64,000 nucleotides of DNA from Liriodendron chinense (Eukaryota; Streptophyta; Magnoliopsida; Magnoliales; Magnoliaceae): the NCBI GenBank assembly GCA_003013855.2, contig PVNU02001548.1, positions 1,922,001 to 1,986,000 of the forward strand, given 5' to 3'. The notes beneath the pieces were generated by a model. It saw nothing but the letters and a program-made list of their open reading frames with translations. It did no database searches and had not been told where the DNA came from. The translations under genes and the position numbers were made by a program. Shown here piece after piece: positions 22,501 to 32,964 of this stretch. The stretch's first letter is position 1, and the number at the start of each line of letters is the position of its first letter.

Positions 22501-22689
22501 ATTGGAAAGAATACCTAGATCCTTAACCACACAATTGGATCCTTCACTACATTTAATTCAAGATATAATCGAATCTAATTCAAGATGTGGAATAGAGGAT
22601 AGTCAGGCAACAAGTAGTAGATGATATAGAACTGTTGTAGTGCATGTATCAAGAATGCATTCTTTCCTTGGAGCCACTTCTTTTGCCTT

Positions 22690-23503
22690 CCCATATTGAT
22701 GGATAAGCCTTTTCTCTCTACCTCGGCGGATGGCTGGGGCATCGTGAAGGGGCTCCTCCCTTAGCATTATCTTTTGGGAAATCTGGAAGACAAGAAATGC
22801 AAAAAGATTCAAAGAAGTGATGGTGGATGCGGTGAAGACAATCTCTTGGATGCGTGGATGGTTATCCCTTTTGGCGCCGGATATCCCTCCAAAGAATTCT
22901 TTCCTGGCCAGTCGTCTTGCCATCCAGGTTCTAGAGCTGGGCTTTAGGCCCAAGGATAGAAGAAAAGTAGAGATTATTAAGTGGAAGAACCCAACGAAGG
23001 GGTGGATTAAGATCAACATTGATGGGTCAGCGAGAGGGAACCCTAGTCTTTCAGGAGGTGGGGGGATTGGAAGAAACGCCATGGGCATCCTTCTCTTTGC
23101 ATTTGCTGTGGGATTTGGGATTGGTTCTAATGTCAATACGGAAGCTCGTGCAACTCTGGATGGGCTGGCGATGGGGGTGGACCACAGCTACACAAATATT
23201 GAGAGTGAAAGTGATTCGAAGATCATGATTGATGTGCTCAACAAAGGCAAAGCCCCCAGTTGGAAGCTTTGGTATTGGTGGTCCAGGGTCAAAAACCTAT
23301 GCAGAGGAAGGGAGGTCAGATTTCTCTTCACCCCAAGGGAAGCCAATGGTGTTGCAGATGTATTAGCTAGGCTGGGAAGTGAGTCCCAGGTCAGCAGAAG
23401 GTTCAATAGCAGCTCAGATCTCCCACCTTCTGCTCGTAGAGAGCTTTTCTTAGAACGAGTGGGACTCGGCCAGATCAGGGAAGTCTCTCCCAACCCTATT
23501 TGA
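22690..23503 (+). pseudogene. L1 LINE C-terminus with RNase H domain
   Basis: The reading begins in the zf-RVT-to-RNase H link (SVIFWEIWKTRNAKRFKEV, about 22765-22825) and continues for 228 open codons. The RNase H fold is clear: GWIKINIDGSARGNPSLSGG with the first catalytic aspartate, then NTEARATLDGLAMG (glutamate) and IESESDSKIMIDVLN (second aspartate). It ends with FTPREANGVADVLARLG (final aspartate), so all four catalytic acids are present. It resembles the plant RVT_3/ribonuclease H-like ends of L1 LINEs. The upstream reverse transcriptase is gone. The - strand frames at 22603-23136 and 23188-23544 are shadows. Confidence 0.88.
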
Positions 23504-23930
23504 GTATGTTTTTTCCGTGGTTGTCCGTTTCCTTTCCTATTCAATAGTCCAGAATGCCAAGTGGTTTAGGCAGAAGCATGGGTGGCCTTTGTTCATAAGG
23601 TAGGGAAGGTTAGTTCTTTTGTCATGTGTTAGTTGGCGGTGGACTGTTTTCCCGCTTTTGTATAGGCCATTTGAGCTTAAGAGTATATGATAGGTGCATC
23701 CTAGATCTTTTGTTGGGGCCACCCGAATGGATGTAAAGCCTTTTTTCTCTACTTCCGCTATGATGCATGGCTTCAAGCCTTGGTAGACAAAGCTTGTTTC
23801 GACATTGAGGTCTCATCTTTTAGCTCAACTTACCTACTAAACATCCAAAAACTAGAGTGGTTTTAGATTTCAATTCCCATCTCCTCCACGGCCAGTTATG
23901 CCGTAAAATCAATACAATAGTTGTTCCATC
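23504..23930 (+). other. Probable L1 3' UTR
   Basis: This non-coding stretch directly follows the L1 stop codon. I see no clear poly-A tail, so the end of the LINE cannot be placed. The gag-only LTR element begins at 23931. Confidence 0.4.
23926..23930. repeat. Target-site duplication CCATC (left)
   Basis: It is identical to 26650-26654 on the other side of the gag-only element. Confidence 0.93.
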
Positions 23931-24525
23931 TGTTGGGATAAGTCTTCAAACGATGCACGAATTGGGTGCTCCGACCGGCCGGACGGCCTGACCCAGTTGC
24001 AGTTGAAGACCCCCCATGGACAGTGTTCTTTTTTGTGCCCAGACCGGTCGGGCGACCGGTCGGCTGTGAGGCAGAGTCGTGTAAACTCTCTAGACTGTTT
24101 CTGTGCAAGGCCGACCGGTCGGCTGTGCACGCGGAGTCCTTGCGCAGTCTGCAGTACTGTGCAAGGTGTTTCTATTTTCGGATTTCTTCCTATTTAAGGT
24201 GTTGTAATCCGACTTAGAGAGGAATCTTAAGGTGTCCAAGGTTTCCTATTCGTACCAGGAAGAGGGGAGAGGTGTGTGTGAGAGAAAACTTGGAGTTTTT
24301 TTCTGTTTTCCTTGCTTTGTGGGCTGTCAATCTCTGTAATCTTCTAATATTCATAGTGGATCGTTTGTGCCATGGTTTTTTTTACCCGTTTTGGGGTTTT
24401 TCCACGTAAAATTCGGAGTCTCTTGTAGTGTGCTTGTGTGTGATTGATTGCATCTTGTTACTTGTTTGATTTCGCATTGCTTCACGTGTTCGGCGTTCCG
24501 CTTCCGCTGCCGGCTTTTCCCAAGA
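23931..24525 (+). repeat. 5' LTR of the gag-only element
   Basis: The LTR begins TGTTGGGATA. The matching 3' LTR ends TATCCCAACA, a perfect 10-bp inverted terminus. In this 5' copy the end has decayed to TTCCCAAGA. GACCGGTCGG-type palindromes lie at 23971-24122, the TATA-like CCTATTTAAGG at about 24189-24199, and a GT-rich leader follows. Confidence 0.92.
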
Positions 24526-24527
24526 AG

Positions 24528-24539
24528 TGGTATCAGAGC
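24528..24539 (+). other. Primer-binding site of the gag-only element
   Basis: TGGTATCAGAGC is a perfect 12/12 complement of the plant initiator tRNA-Met 3' end, two bases after the LTR. Confidence 0.96.
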
Positions 24540-24571
24540 TAAAGTTGGGGTGGAGTAGATTCGACGAGAAG

Positions 24572-25258
24572 ATGGGATCAAGCGCAAGGTTCGATATAGA
24601 GAAGTTCTCTGGAAAAAATAACTTTGAGCTATGGAAGGTGAAGATTGAATCCTTCCTGGTTCAGCAAGGGCTTGATGGAGCTCTTGGAAAGCGACCCGAG
24701 GCTATGAAAGACGATGAGTGGACGAGGCTCGACAAGAAGGCAAGAACTTCAATCTTGTTAAACCTTACGGATGACGTTCTCTATCATGTCATGAAGGAGA
24801 AGACTGCGGCTGAAACGATGGCGAAGCTAGAGAAGGTTTATGCCAAGAAATCTCTTGAGAATCGCATGTACGTGTTGATGCAGTTGTTCACCTTGAGGAT
24901 GGCTGAGGGAACTGAGGTGGAGGACCACCTGAGCACGTTCAATAGACTAGTTTGCAAGTTGGTGGAGATCGATGAACCGATGAAGGATGAGTATCAAGCA
25001 TGCATCCTGTTGAATTCTTTTTCAGATTCATATGAGTCGTTCAGGACTGTGTGTGCAAGAAGGGAAACCGTAAGCGTCGAGACCGTTATCTCAGCCCTCC
25101 AGTCGAAGGCGATGAGAAAGAAAAGCGGTGACGTGGCTTCCCGTTATTCCTCAGAGGCACTGGTTATGAGGGGAAGAAGTTCTGAGCATGGAGGATATTC
25201 TAAATCGGGATCGAGGGCCAAGGGCAAAGGTAAGTCTAAGGTGAAGTGCTGGAAATAA
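24572..25258 (+). CDS. copia-type gag polyprotein (capsid part)
   Basis: The ATG at 24572 is the first after the primer-binding site and opens MGSSARFDIEKFSGKNNFEL. The open frame upstream from 24527 runs through the primer-binding site and is not used. Residues 10-160 form a UBN2 capsid domain, with ELWKVKIESFLVQQGL, KARTSILLNLTDDVLYHV, YVLMQLFTLRMAEGTEV and ILLNSFSDSYESF. A basic tail rich in KGKGKSK leads toward a zinc knuckle. The protein stops at TAA (25256-25258) just after KCW, because a 25-bp tandem duplication shifts the frame. Gag assembles virus-like particles that package the RNA, and here it may be used in trans. Apart from this break the frame is intact. Confidence 0.9.
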   Translation: MGSSARFDIEKFSGKNNFELWKVKIESFLVQQGLDGALGKRPEAMKDDEWTRLDKKARTSILLNLTDDVLYHVMKEKTAAETMAKLEKVYAKKSLENRMYVLMQLFTLRMAEGTEVEDHLSTFNRLVCKLVEIDEPMKDEYQACILLNSFSDSYESFRTVCARRETVSVETVISALQSKAMRKKSGDVASRYSSEALVMRGRSSEHGGYSKSGSRAKGKGKSKVKCWK

Positions 25259-25280
25259 GTCTAAGGTGAAGTGCTGGAAT
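25231..25280 (+). repeat. 25-bp tandem duplication breaking gag
   Basis: The phrase TAAGTCTAAGGTGAAGTGCT starts at 25231 and again at 25256. The extra 25 bp cause a +1 shift and place a TAA exactly before the zinc knuckle. Confidence 0.95.
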
Positions 25281-25895
25281 TGTGGCCAGGAGGGCCACAT
25301 GAGAGGGGATTGTCAGAATCCCAGGTTGAAGCAAGAGAAGTATGGAAATTCTTCTGGATATGGAGCCAATACCGTAGAGGACGGTGGCATTTTTTGTGAA
25401 GTTCTAACTGTTTCTGGCAAGGGATCTCACGGTAGTGATTGGATCCTTGATTCAGGAGCTCCATGTCACGTTTGTCCTAATCGGAATTCATTCACGACAT
25501 ACAGGGAGTATGGTGGAGAATCGGTGTTTGTGGGTGATGGAGTCGCTCATAAGGTTGTGGGTATTGGTACTGTGCGCATCAGGATGTTCGATGGGGTTGA
25601 GCGAGTCCTGGAAGATGTGAAGCACGTTCCCAAGATGAAGATAAATGTGATTTTTCTTGGTGCACTTGAGGCGAAAGGGTGCGTGTTTATCGGCCGCGAT
25701 CGTTGTTGTGAAGTGATGAAAGAGGCACTCGTGTGTATGAAGGCACGGAGGTGTGGCCATCTTTACATGTTGATTGGGAGTACAATTCACAGTGGAGTTG
25801 CGGGAGAGGCAGCGAGATCCACGGTTGCTCATATGTGGCAAGTGCCCAAGGGCCACATGAGAAGAGCGGAAAAGGGCGTGAATTTGCAAGGATAG
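25266..25895 (+). CDS. gag zinc knuckle and truncated protease
   Basis: This frame resumes after the duplication. It starts with KCWNCGQEGHMRGDC, an intact CX2CX4HX4C RNA-binding knuckle. Then comes WILDSGAPCHVCP, the protease active site with DSG kept, followed by FVGDGVAHKVVGIGTVRI and LEDVKHVPKMKINV. The last part (LYMLIGSTIH, VAHMWQVPKGHM) is a worn pre-integrase region. The frame ends at 25895, about 100 bp before the 3' LTR, so integrase onward is missing. A complete copia protease would continue further. The original single gag-protease frame is now split from its start codon. Confidence 0.85.
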   Translation: MKCWNCGQEGHMRGDCQNPRLKQEKYGNSSGYGANTVEDGGIFCEVLTVSGKGSHGSDWILDSGAPCHVCPNRNSFTTYREYGGESVFVGDGVAHKVVGIGTVRIRMFDGVERVLEDVKHVPKMKINVIFLGALEAKGCVFIGRDRCCEVMKEALVCMKARRCGHLYMLIGSTIHSGVAGEAARSTVAHMWQVPKGHMRRAEKGVNLQG

Positions 25896-25976
25896 GGTCG
25901 ATGTTGGCACGAGAAGCGGTGGAGCTATGATTGAAGATGAGATGACGTTGCGAGGATGATGTTTGATTCGACATTT

Positions 25977-25993
25977 GAAGCCTCGGTGGAGAT
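25977..25993 (+). other. Polypurine tract of the gag-only element
   Basis: GAAGCCTCGGTGGAGAT stands directly before the 3' LTR. The wording GTGGAGATTGTTGGG at this junction is common in copia elements. Confidence 0.8.
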
Positions 25994-26649
25994 TGTTGGG
26001 ATAAGTCTTCAAACGATGCACGAATTGGGTGCTCCGAAATTGGGTGCTCCGACCGGCCAGCCGACCGGCCGGACGGCCTGACGCCGATGCAGTTGAAGAC
26101 CCCCCATGGACAATGTTCTTTTTTGTGCCCAGACCGGTCGGCCCACCGGTCGTCAGTGGGCTCCGACCGATCGGGCGACCGGTCGGCTGTGAGGCAGAGT
26201 CGTGTAAACTCTCTGGACTGTTTCTGTGCAAGGCCGACCGGTCGGCTGTGCACGCGGAGTCCTTGCGTAGTACGTACTGCGCAAGGTGTTTCTATTTTCG
26301 AATTTCTTCCTATTTAAGGTGTTGTAATCCGACTTAGAGAGGAATCCTAAGGTGTCCAAGGTTTCCTATTCGTACTAGGAAGAGGGGAGAGGTGTGTGTG
26401 AGAGAAAACTTGGATTTTTTTTTTTCTGTTTTCCTTGCTTTGTGGGCTGTCAATCTCTGTAATCTTCTGATATTCATAGTGGATCGTTTGTGCCGTGGTT
26501 TTTTTACCCGTTTTGGGGTTTTTCCACGGAAAATTCAGAGTTTCTTGTGGTGTGCTTGTGTGTGATTGATTGCATCTTGTTACTTGTTTGATTTCGCATT
26601 GCTTCATGTGTTCGGCGTTCCGCTTCCGCTGCCGGCTTTTATCCCAACA
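25994..26649 (+). repeat. 3' LTR of the gag-only element
   Basis: The 656-bp LTR has perfect TGTTGGGATA/TATCCCAACA ends. Relative to the 5' LTR it carries a duplicated AATTGGGTGCTCCG phrase (26031-26052) and extra GACCGG/CCGATCGG blocks around 26145-26180. The TATA-like CCTATTTAAGG is at about 26308-26318. The long - strand frames crossing it (25488-26231, 25687-26253) are shadows. Confidence 0.93.
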
Positions 26650-26654
26650 CCATC

Positions 26655-29084
26655 AAGCATCTAAAGTAGGTCCGACAATTTCTACATTCTACTTTCCATT
26701 CAAATGTATGCTCTACCTATGTAATTCCTGAGTGCATGCATATGAACCATCACACACAGGCTTATCCATCATATGCATACTTAAGGTTCGAATGAAGATT
26801 ATCACGCCCAATAACTTATGAACTTCGACATTGAATGTGATGAACGCAGACACACAGGCTGCCTTGCATAATTTAGCATTACCGTTTGCATAATCATTGT
26901 TTCATCTTGAATTATATTTCACTCTAGTGTATGGGATGGATGATAGTGATAATCATTCCAAAAATCAATTGCTATTAAGATATGTGCGCTATAACACATT
27001 TATTATGACATTATCTAGAAATTATTACTGATTTGTTACTGTTATCTTTTTTATACATTTGTTATCCATGTGCAAGCAACATTATCCTTCTTAAGGGTCA
27101 TGGGTACCATATGTGGTCATAGGAAAATGGTCTTCACTACCGTCCCATTGAATAGGCTTGGGTGACACCGGATTGAACATTGGTAAGAACTGAAATTGAG
27201 ATCCACATCATATACGCTGCTGGATCTCATGCAAAACTATCACAATCAATGGCCAACCGTACTCACAATGTAACACGGCATGCACTCACGGCCATATCAT
27301 GTTACAATGCACCAATACTAAATATTCCTTACATGCACACCACAACACCACCGGGGTTGTCTTGACTATCATCCAGCTTTCATTCTCATTTCTGCATGGG
27401 TATTGCTTGCTGTTGAATGGCACATTCGTAAATGATCTCCATTGGCTTAACGTTGTGGATCCCAAATCCTTGAATTTCAGCAGAATGTTTCGCTGAATGT
27501 CCTCCAATATCGCTACAACACATGGACTTCTTTTTCCTTCTAGATTGCCGATCGGGCAGCTCCGGGTTGCTCGTCTGCCACCATTGCCAATGCAAGAATC
27601 GACTACTCTCCTTGGTTGGTCTAGATTTTCCTTTGACTACTCGTGACCTTTCCTTCAAAGATTGAGAAAACGCATTGGAGGCTGGCTACAAGGGTTGCAA
27701 GTAGCTAAGCAGAAATAAATCCTTGGCCACCAAACGTTGCATTTTCAACCAAGTGGAGATCTTGGATTGCCCTTGGAGTTTCCATGTACATTGGGTTTTC
27801 TCAAAGCCAATGTTCACCCCTTGAAGCAAGATGTAACTAACATAACAAGTCTTTGGAATCATGTGGAACTCCAAGATCCGCTCAACCACATCAAGCAACT
27901 CTTAAAGCTCATTGGCATCGAAATTGACATATGTCTAGCTACTTGATGCATTGTGAGCGCAATTGACCAAATTGCTTGATGTTCATGGTGGCGGGGGTGA
28001 TTCTAGGGGTGGCGGGAGTGATTATGGGGAGAGAATGGGTCAAGGTCATGAAAGGATGTACATGGTGATAGTGGTTGTTGAAATTTTGTGGAGGCTTTCG
28101 TTCATTGATACTGTAAGCCAATGGAAGGTGTTTTAGGCAATGCATCGGGAAATAACTCCTACTTGCCTCTGAAGTCAATCTGCTCATCTTGCGGATTGAC
28201 TATTGGTCCCTTTTATTAGCGGCACGATCACACCATCCTTCAAGGAGCCATCCACACGTTTTCCTCAAAAGCACCTCAGATTTGCACAAGAAGGCTTCGA
28301 TTTCAGGTGGCAAAGCTACTATTGATTCTTCTACATGAATTTATGTCGTGCTTCTGCATGAATTTATGTCGTGATCTAACGATCTGTCAGCTGTTGGCAT
28401 TCTGTACCTCTAATCTCCTCTCCCATGAAGATTCTTGTAAGAAATCGAGCAACTCAATGATCAAATTTCCACTGAAACCCACTGTGATACCAGCTGCCGT
28501 AATTTTAGATTACACCAATCAATGAAAAACTCAGAAATCTAATCTCACATATGAAAAGGGAAGGGAAATTAGGTAATTCTAAGTGAATGGAATCGCAGAT
28601 AGAAAACCCAACCCAACCTAAACCCAACCCAACCCAACCCAACCTAAACAAGAAAGGAGAATGACTTTCCATGCACTCTCACAATTGTTAGTAGTTCTCA
28701 TTTGTTATCTCTAAAAATCTAGCGATAATATAGGAATCAAAATATTTATACAACTCTTGAAACTAACCCCTAACCGATCTCCTAACTACTAAACTAGTTC
28801 CCCAAAGGAAAAGACCCAGGGCTTGTTTGATAAAACTAATTTTTAGCACTAATCATTGAATTTTGGTATTTTCAGTAATTTTCCCTTCTTCAGAGGTTCG
28901 GTAAACCCTCATTAATTAAGTTCTTAATTTCGATTTTTACTGAAAAATGATTTTTTTAGTTCCCATCTCTTGACTTATCACTTAACTGGAATAAGGTAAT
29001 TGATTTTTCTCCATATCAATAATTCAAAATGACAACAATGCCCTTCCTCTTGTAAAAAATGACCACTTTTTGGGCTGCCTTATG
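26655..29084. other. Intronic sequence, no gene recognised
   Basis: There are short frames only. A TGGTATCA-like phrase on the - strand at 28486-28496 could be a weak primer-binding site, but no LTR ends could be matched. A (CCCAA/CCTAAA)n simple repeat lies at about 28608-28650. Confidence 0.5.
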
Positions 29085-30010
29085 AGGTTTGATCGCAGAT
29101 ATAAACTGTTAATCTCAAAGTACCCATCAAGCCCTTTGAAACAAGTGGTTAATCACTTAAAATGGAGATCGGAGTGATGAGATCTTGGATGTCGAAATTA
29201 GTATATTACAGCACGTCCGAGCCACATGTGCAGTAATAACGATTTGACATTGTCGCCCATTCTTCTATATGTTTTTAGACTCCTTTTGTAAAATAGACTA
29301 CATATCTTGTGGTGCTCATCAATAGCTTCAAAATAAGTGGTCATGCATCCCGAATGGAGATCGAAACGCTGAGATCTTGGATGTCAAAATTGGTGTATTG
29401 CCGCACATTCAGGCCTCATGTGCAGTAATAACAATTTGACATTGTGGACCATTTTTCAAACTGTTTCAAGATTCCTTTCGTGAAGTAAACCACACATCTT
29501 GTAGTACTAGTTGATAGCTTCAAAACAAGTAGTCGCACGTATTGAGCGGAGATCAGAGCATTGAGATCTTGTACGTTGAAGTTGATGTGTCACTGCATAT
29601 TCAGGCCATATGTGCGGTAATAATGATTTGACTTTGTGACCTTTTTTTGAAGTGTTTCTAGACTCCTTTCGTGAAGTGGACCGCACATCTTGTAATACTC
29701 ATTGATTGCCTTGAAACAACTAGTTGCTTGTCTCGAATGGAGATCGGAGTGTTGAGATCTTGTACATTGAAGTTGGTGTGTTGTTGCACAGCGTGGCCAC
29801 ATGTGCGGTAATAACGATTTGACTCTGTGGCCTATTTTTTGATGTATTTCTAGACTCCTTTAGTGAAGTGGACCGCACATCTTGTATCACTCATTGGTAG
29901 CTTCGGAACAACTGGTGGCATTTCTCGAGCAGAGATTATAGCGCTGATATCATGTATGTCAAAGTTGGTGTATTGTTGCATGTTAGGGCACATGCGGTAA
30001 TAACAGTTTG
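29085..30010. repeat. 192-bp satellite, about five tandem copies
   Basis: The landmark TGTGCGGTAATAACGATTTG (with variants) falls near 29231, 29423, 29615, 29806 and 29995. The spacings are 192, 192, 191 and 189. Each unit also carries GGAGATCGGAG..GAGATCTTG, GACTCCTTT.GTGAAGTGGACC and CACATCTTGTA in the same order. The copies are diverged from one another. The unit length is close to a nucleosome repeat. Confidence 0.92.
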
Positions 30011-32036
30011 CATTTTTTTGTTCCCTTGAAATCTAAGCCTTCCATGATGTTCAGTGCTTCGAGCTCTATCATATCAAGGGATTGCTCGTCCAGATTAGGG
30101 CATGGATCGCAACAGAAACAAATGTGTAAGTTTGCCTGTCCCTTCAATGGATCATATCTCTTCATCCACTGATCAGATTTGGACAAATTTTGGTCTAGGT
30201 AGGTTTCTTGATGTGTTTTTCGAGATGGTTTGCTCAGATTGAACTATGCTTGACTAGATCCGACCATATGAGATCATGACCATTCAATCTTGTTTTCGAT
30301 AGATTTAATTCAATTCAGGTTGGATTGGGCTGAAAATTATTCTCTAGCCCATTGAATACCCATTGAACAAATTTAAAAGTTCGAAATGATCATATGGTAG
30401 TCCAATTAAGGAGATGCAAGCCATGAACGTCTAGGCTAGTTACATGGCAAGATCAAAGGAAGGCCTATCACAATTTGCCCGTATCCATGCCCAATATTTG
30501 GGTAGTCTTAATTGGCATGGCACACCTACCAAATATCTAAGTCATTCATGAGATATCTAACACCGATCTCACACGTGCATCTAATTGACCTTCGATATAT
30601 CCTTACCTCTAATTCACCATTGAACTTCCTAAAATAATATAGGTTAAAACTAATAAATGGAGTGACATTCTTTTGGTGCAATACGTATGAAGAAAGTACT
30701 AATATTTTATTAGATTAAGTATAAATATGCCAAATTTAGTAGCATCGCAAAAGTGGGTTTTGTCTCATACTTTACATGAGAAATTGAAACTATGGGAAAA
30801 TATGACAAAGTATCAATTTTCAGATATTTGTAGTTTGTGTTTACCAAATAAGTTATTGTGAAAAGAGTGCTTAATGTTAGATATCAGGATTTTCTTTTTC
30901 TTTTTTTCCAAACAAATTGCCAAACAGATTTTCCAGTATTTGTATGTAAGAAAATTCAGCACTTAAATTAATTTTCAAACCTTATGTTTCAGTTTACCAA
31001 ACAACACATAAGGTGCATTTGCCAACAACTTCTCTAAAATAAAAGTCATTCTATGCTTTGGAATAACTTCTGTTTTCGTAAGAGAAGCTGCCAGAAGTAG
31101 CGGCTGGTGGTGTTACGAAACACAGCCCATATAACCCCTTACAAAGCCCAAAACCCCGAGTATTGTAGGACCCTGCAAAACAGGGGACTACTGCAGGCCC
31201 GCAAGATGGCCCCTGAATGGACGCAGATTGTGTGACTCCGACAGCAAGAAGTTCCTACCACCAGAAGCTATTGGCCCACTGATGTTTGTAAGAAATCCAC
31301 AATGTCCATCAGCTAGCACCTGAGTTAAAAAACGAGACAGATGCAAAACTCTAGTGCTCCACACAATAGAAAAAAGTAGGGAGGGAAGTCCCTACCATTG
31401 AAACTTTGCTGGAATGCATGTGATGTTTATATCCCATCCAAACTCTTCATAAAGTATTCTCATTGGTATAAACTGAAAGCACAAATATTAGCATGATCCA
31501 AAACCTTTGCGGCTCCACGAATGTTTCAATGGTGAGTGTTTAATCCACACTCTTTCCTGTCGTGTGGCCCACTTGATTTTTGATCTACCTCATTTATGGG
31601 CTCATGTCCTAATATGATCTGAAAAAATGGATGGATGGATGGAGCAGATTTCTCACAAACATGACGGTGAGTCCCACTTAGCTCTAAATGCGGAAGTTCT
31701 TGTGGTCGGGGCTTAGGGAAGTCGCATCCCTCCTGATTGGCGGAAAAAGGATTTCTACCACCCTGTATTGTCATTCTCCAGCTACCTAATTAATAACTTG
31801 GTAGGAATGGTGTGGCCCACTGTCTAGCCATATCTTTGGGGTCGTCTTCTTTCGCATACAGTTCATACAGCGGACCTATCACTAAGATCCTAACTGACAA
31901 ACTAATTCCCTAGATAAAAAGACTACACTAACCTTACATAGCCAAAAACCCAAACGCTGCAAAAGGGTACAAATGTATGATATTCTTACATGGTGGAAAA
32001 ATTATTTCTGCCACTTAGTGGTGGAAATCCCGCTTC
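30011..32036. other. Intronic sequence, nothing recognised
   Basis: AT-rich DNA with short frames lacking any domain. A tandem (GGAT)n is visible at about 31626-31642. Confidence 0.5.
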
Positions 32037-32160
32037 AGAAGTCTGGGATTATCCATGTATTGAAATTGTCTAGCCTCTCGATGGATGGTTTGTATGAAGA
32101 AGTCTGGGATTACCCATGTATTTAAATTGTCTAGCCTCCTAATGGATGGTTTGTATGAAG
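32037..32160. repeat. Two-copy tandem duplication, 61-bp unit
   Basis: AGAAGTCTGGGATTA...TAGCCTC..GATGGATGGTTTGTATGA occurs twice head to tail, with only a few differences. Confidence 0.9.
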
Positions 32161-32956
32161 TGGCGTGGCCCATTTTCTGGTCATCTTTTCGAGGTCTTCA
32201 TCCTTGGTTTGTCTTTCTGCAGTTAGGAAGTCGCCCATGAGGTCCACTATGCAGGTTATGCTACCATTCTGGATTGAATACAAAAAACTAACCATGAACC
32301 ACCTTTACTCAAGGGCTTCAAATCAAGGTATTAAAAATGCTTGCATAATGGCTGTGACGGTCGTTACGTAATGGTAATGTTAGTAGCGTTAACGGCTGAA
32401 AAGAGGTTTTTTTTTTTTTTCAAAATGAAAAAAAAAAATTAAGAGGAAAAGAAAACGAGGTTGCAACTTACGTAACGGTCCATACTGTAGAAGTAATGGC
32501 GCTGGCCATTATGGAACACCTTGCTTCAAATGATCAGATTAAAGGCTCCTCAATGGTCATTGGGAAACATTCAGAATGGGATGTCCATTCGAATTCCACA
32601 ACCAAATGCCCAAAAGTGGGGAGCACAAGATGCAGATGCTTTGGTGTAAGGCCATGTTGCTAAAAGCTCGTTATCTATGCCACCTAGACATAATTGAAAT
32701 GGTAATGTCCATCGTGGGTAAGGGGTGAATTGGTCTGTTATGAAAAAAAAAGAAAGAAAAGAAAAAGCCCTGCCATCTATTATCAACTGTTATAAGCCAA
32801 TACGACCATAAATAATATATTTTGAAAAAAATTATTCTCAATTTTCTCAAATCCTTTTGGGCCCTCCTCTTGCCCTTTTGGAGTCATTTCAACTAAGTTC
32901 ACCCTATAAACATATTGTTCCTTGACTGCCCAACATTTTATTTCATAATGGGACAA
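32161..32956. other. Intronic sequence, nothing recognised
   Basis: No coding sequence. T-rich and A-rich runs occur near 32407-32440. Confidence 0.5.
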
Positions 32957-32964
32957 GGTTTAGA

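Larger units (their letters stand above)
23931..26649 (+). mobile_element. Compact gag-only LTR retrotransposon (TR-GAG-like)
   Basis: The element has LTRs at 23931-24525 and 25994-26649, a perfect primer-binding site (24528-24539) and a purine-rich tract before the 3' LTR (25977-25993). Perfect TSDs CCATC lie at 23926-23930 and 26650-26654. The 1.47-kb interior encodes gag, a zinc knuckle and the start of protease, then passes within about 100 bp into the 3' end. Integrase, reverse transcriptase and RNase H are absent. The layout resembles TR-GAG elements, or a copia element with one large internal deletion. By eye the LTRs differ by only a few percent apart from an extra palindrome block in the 3' LTR, so this is younger than the copia at 17299. 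Confidence 0.92.

Noticed and set aside
22603..23544. - strand frames of 177 and 118 codons
   Set aside because: They lie opposite the L1 RNase H frame, which has all its catalytic residues on the + strand.
25488..26253. Long - strand open frames (247 and 188 codons)
   Set aside because: They run antisense through gag and the palindrome-rich 3' LTR of the gag-only element and show no domain. They are shadows of CG-rich sequence without stops.
28486..28498. Primer-binding site of a - strand LTR element
   Set aside because: TGGTATCACAG matches only part of the tRNA-Met site, and no LTR pair or retroelement protein was found around it.
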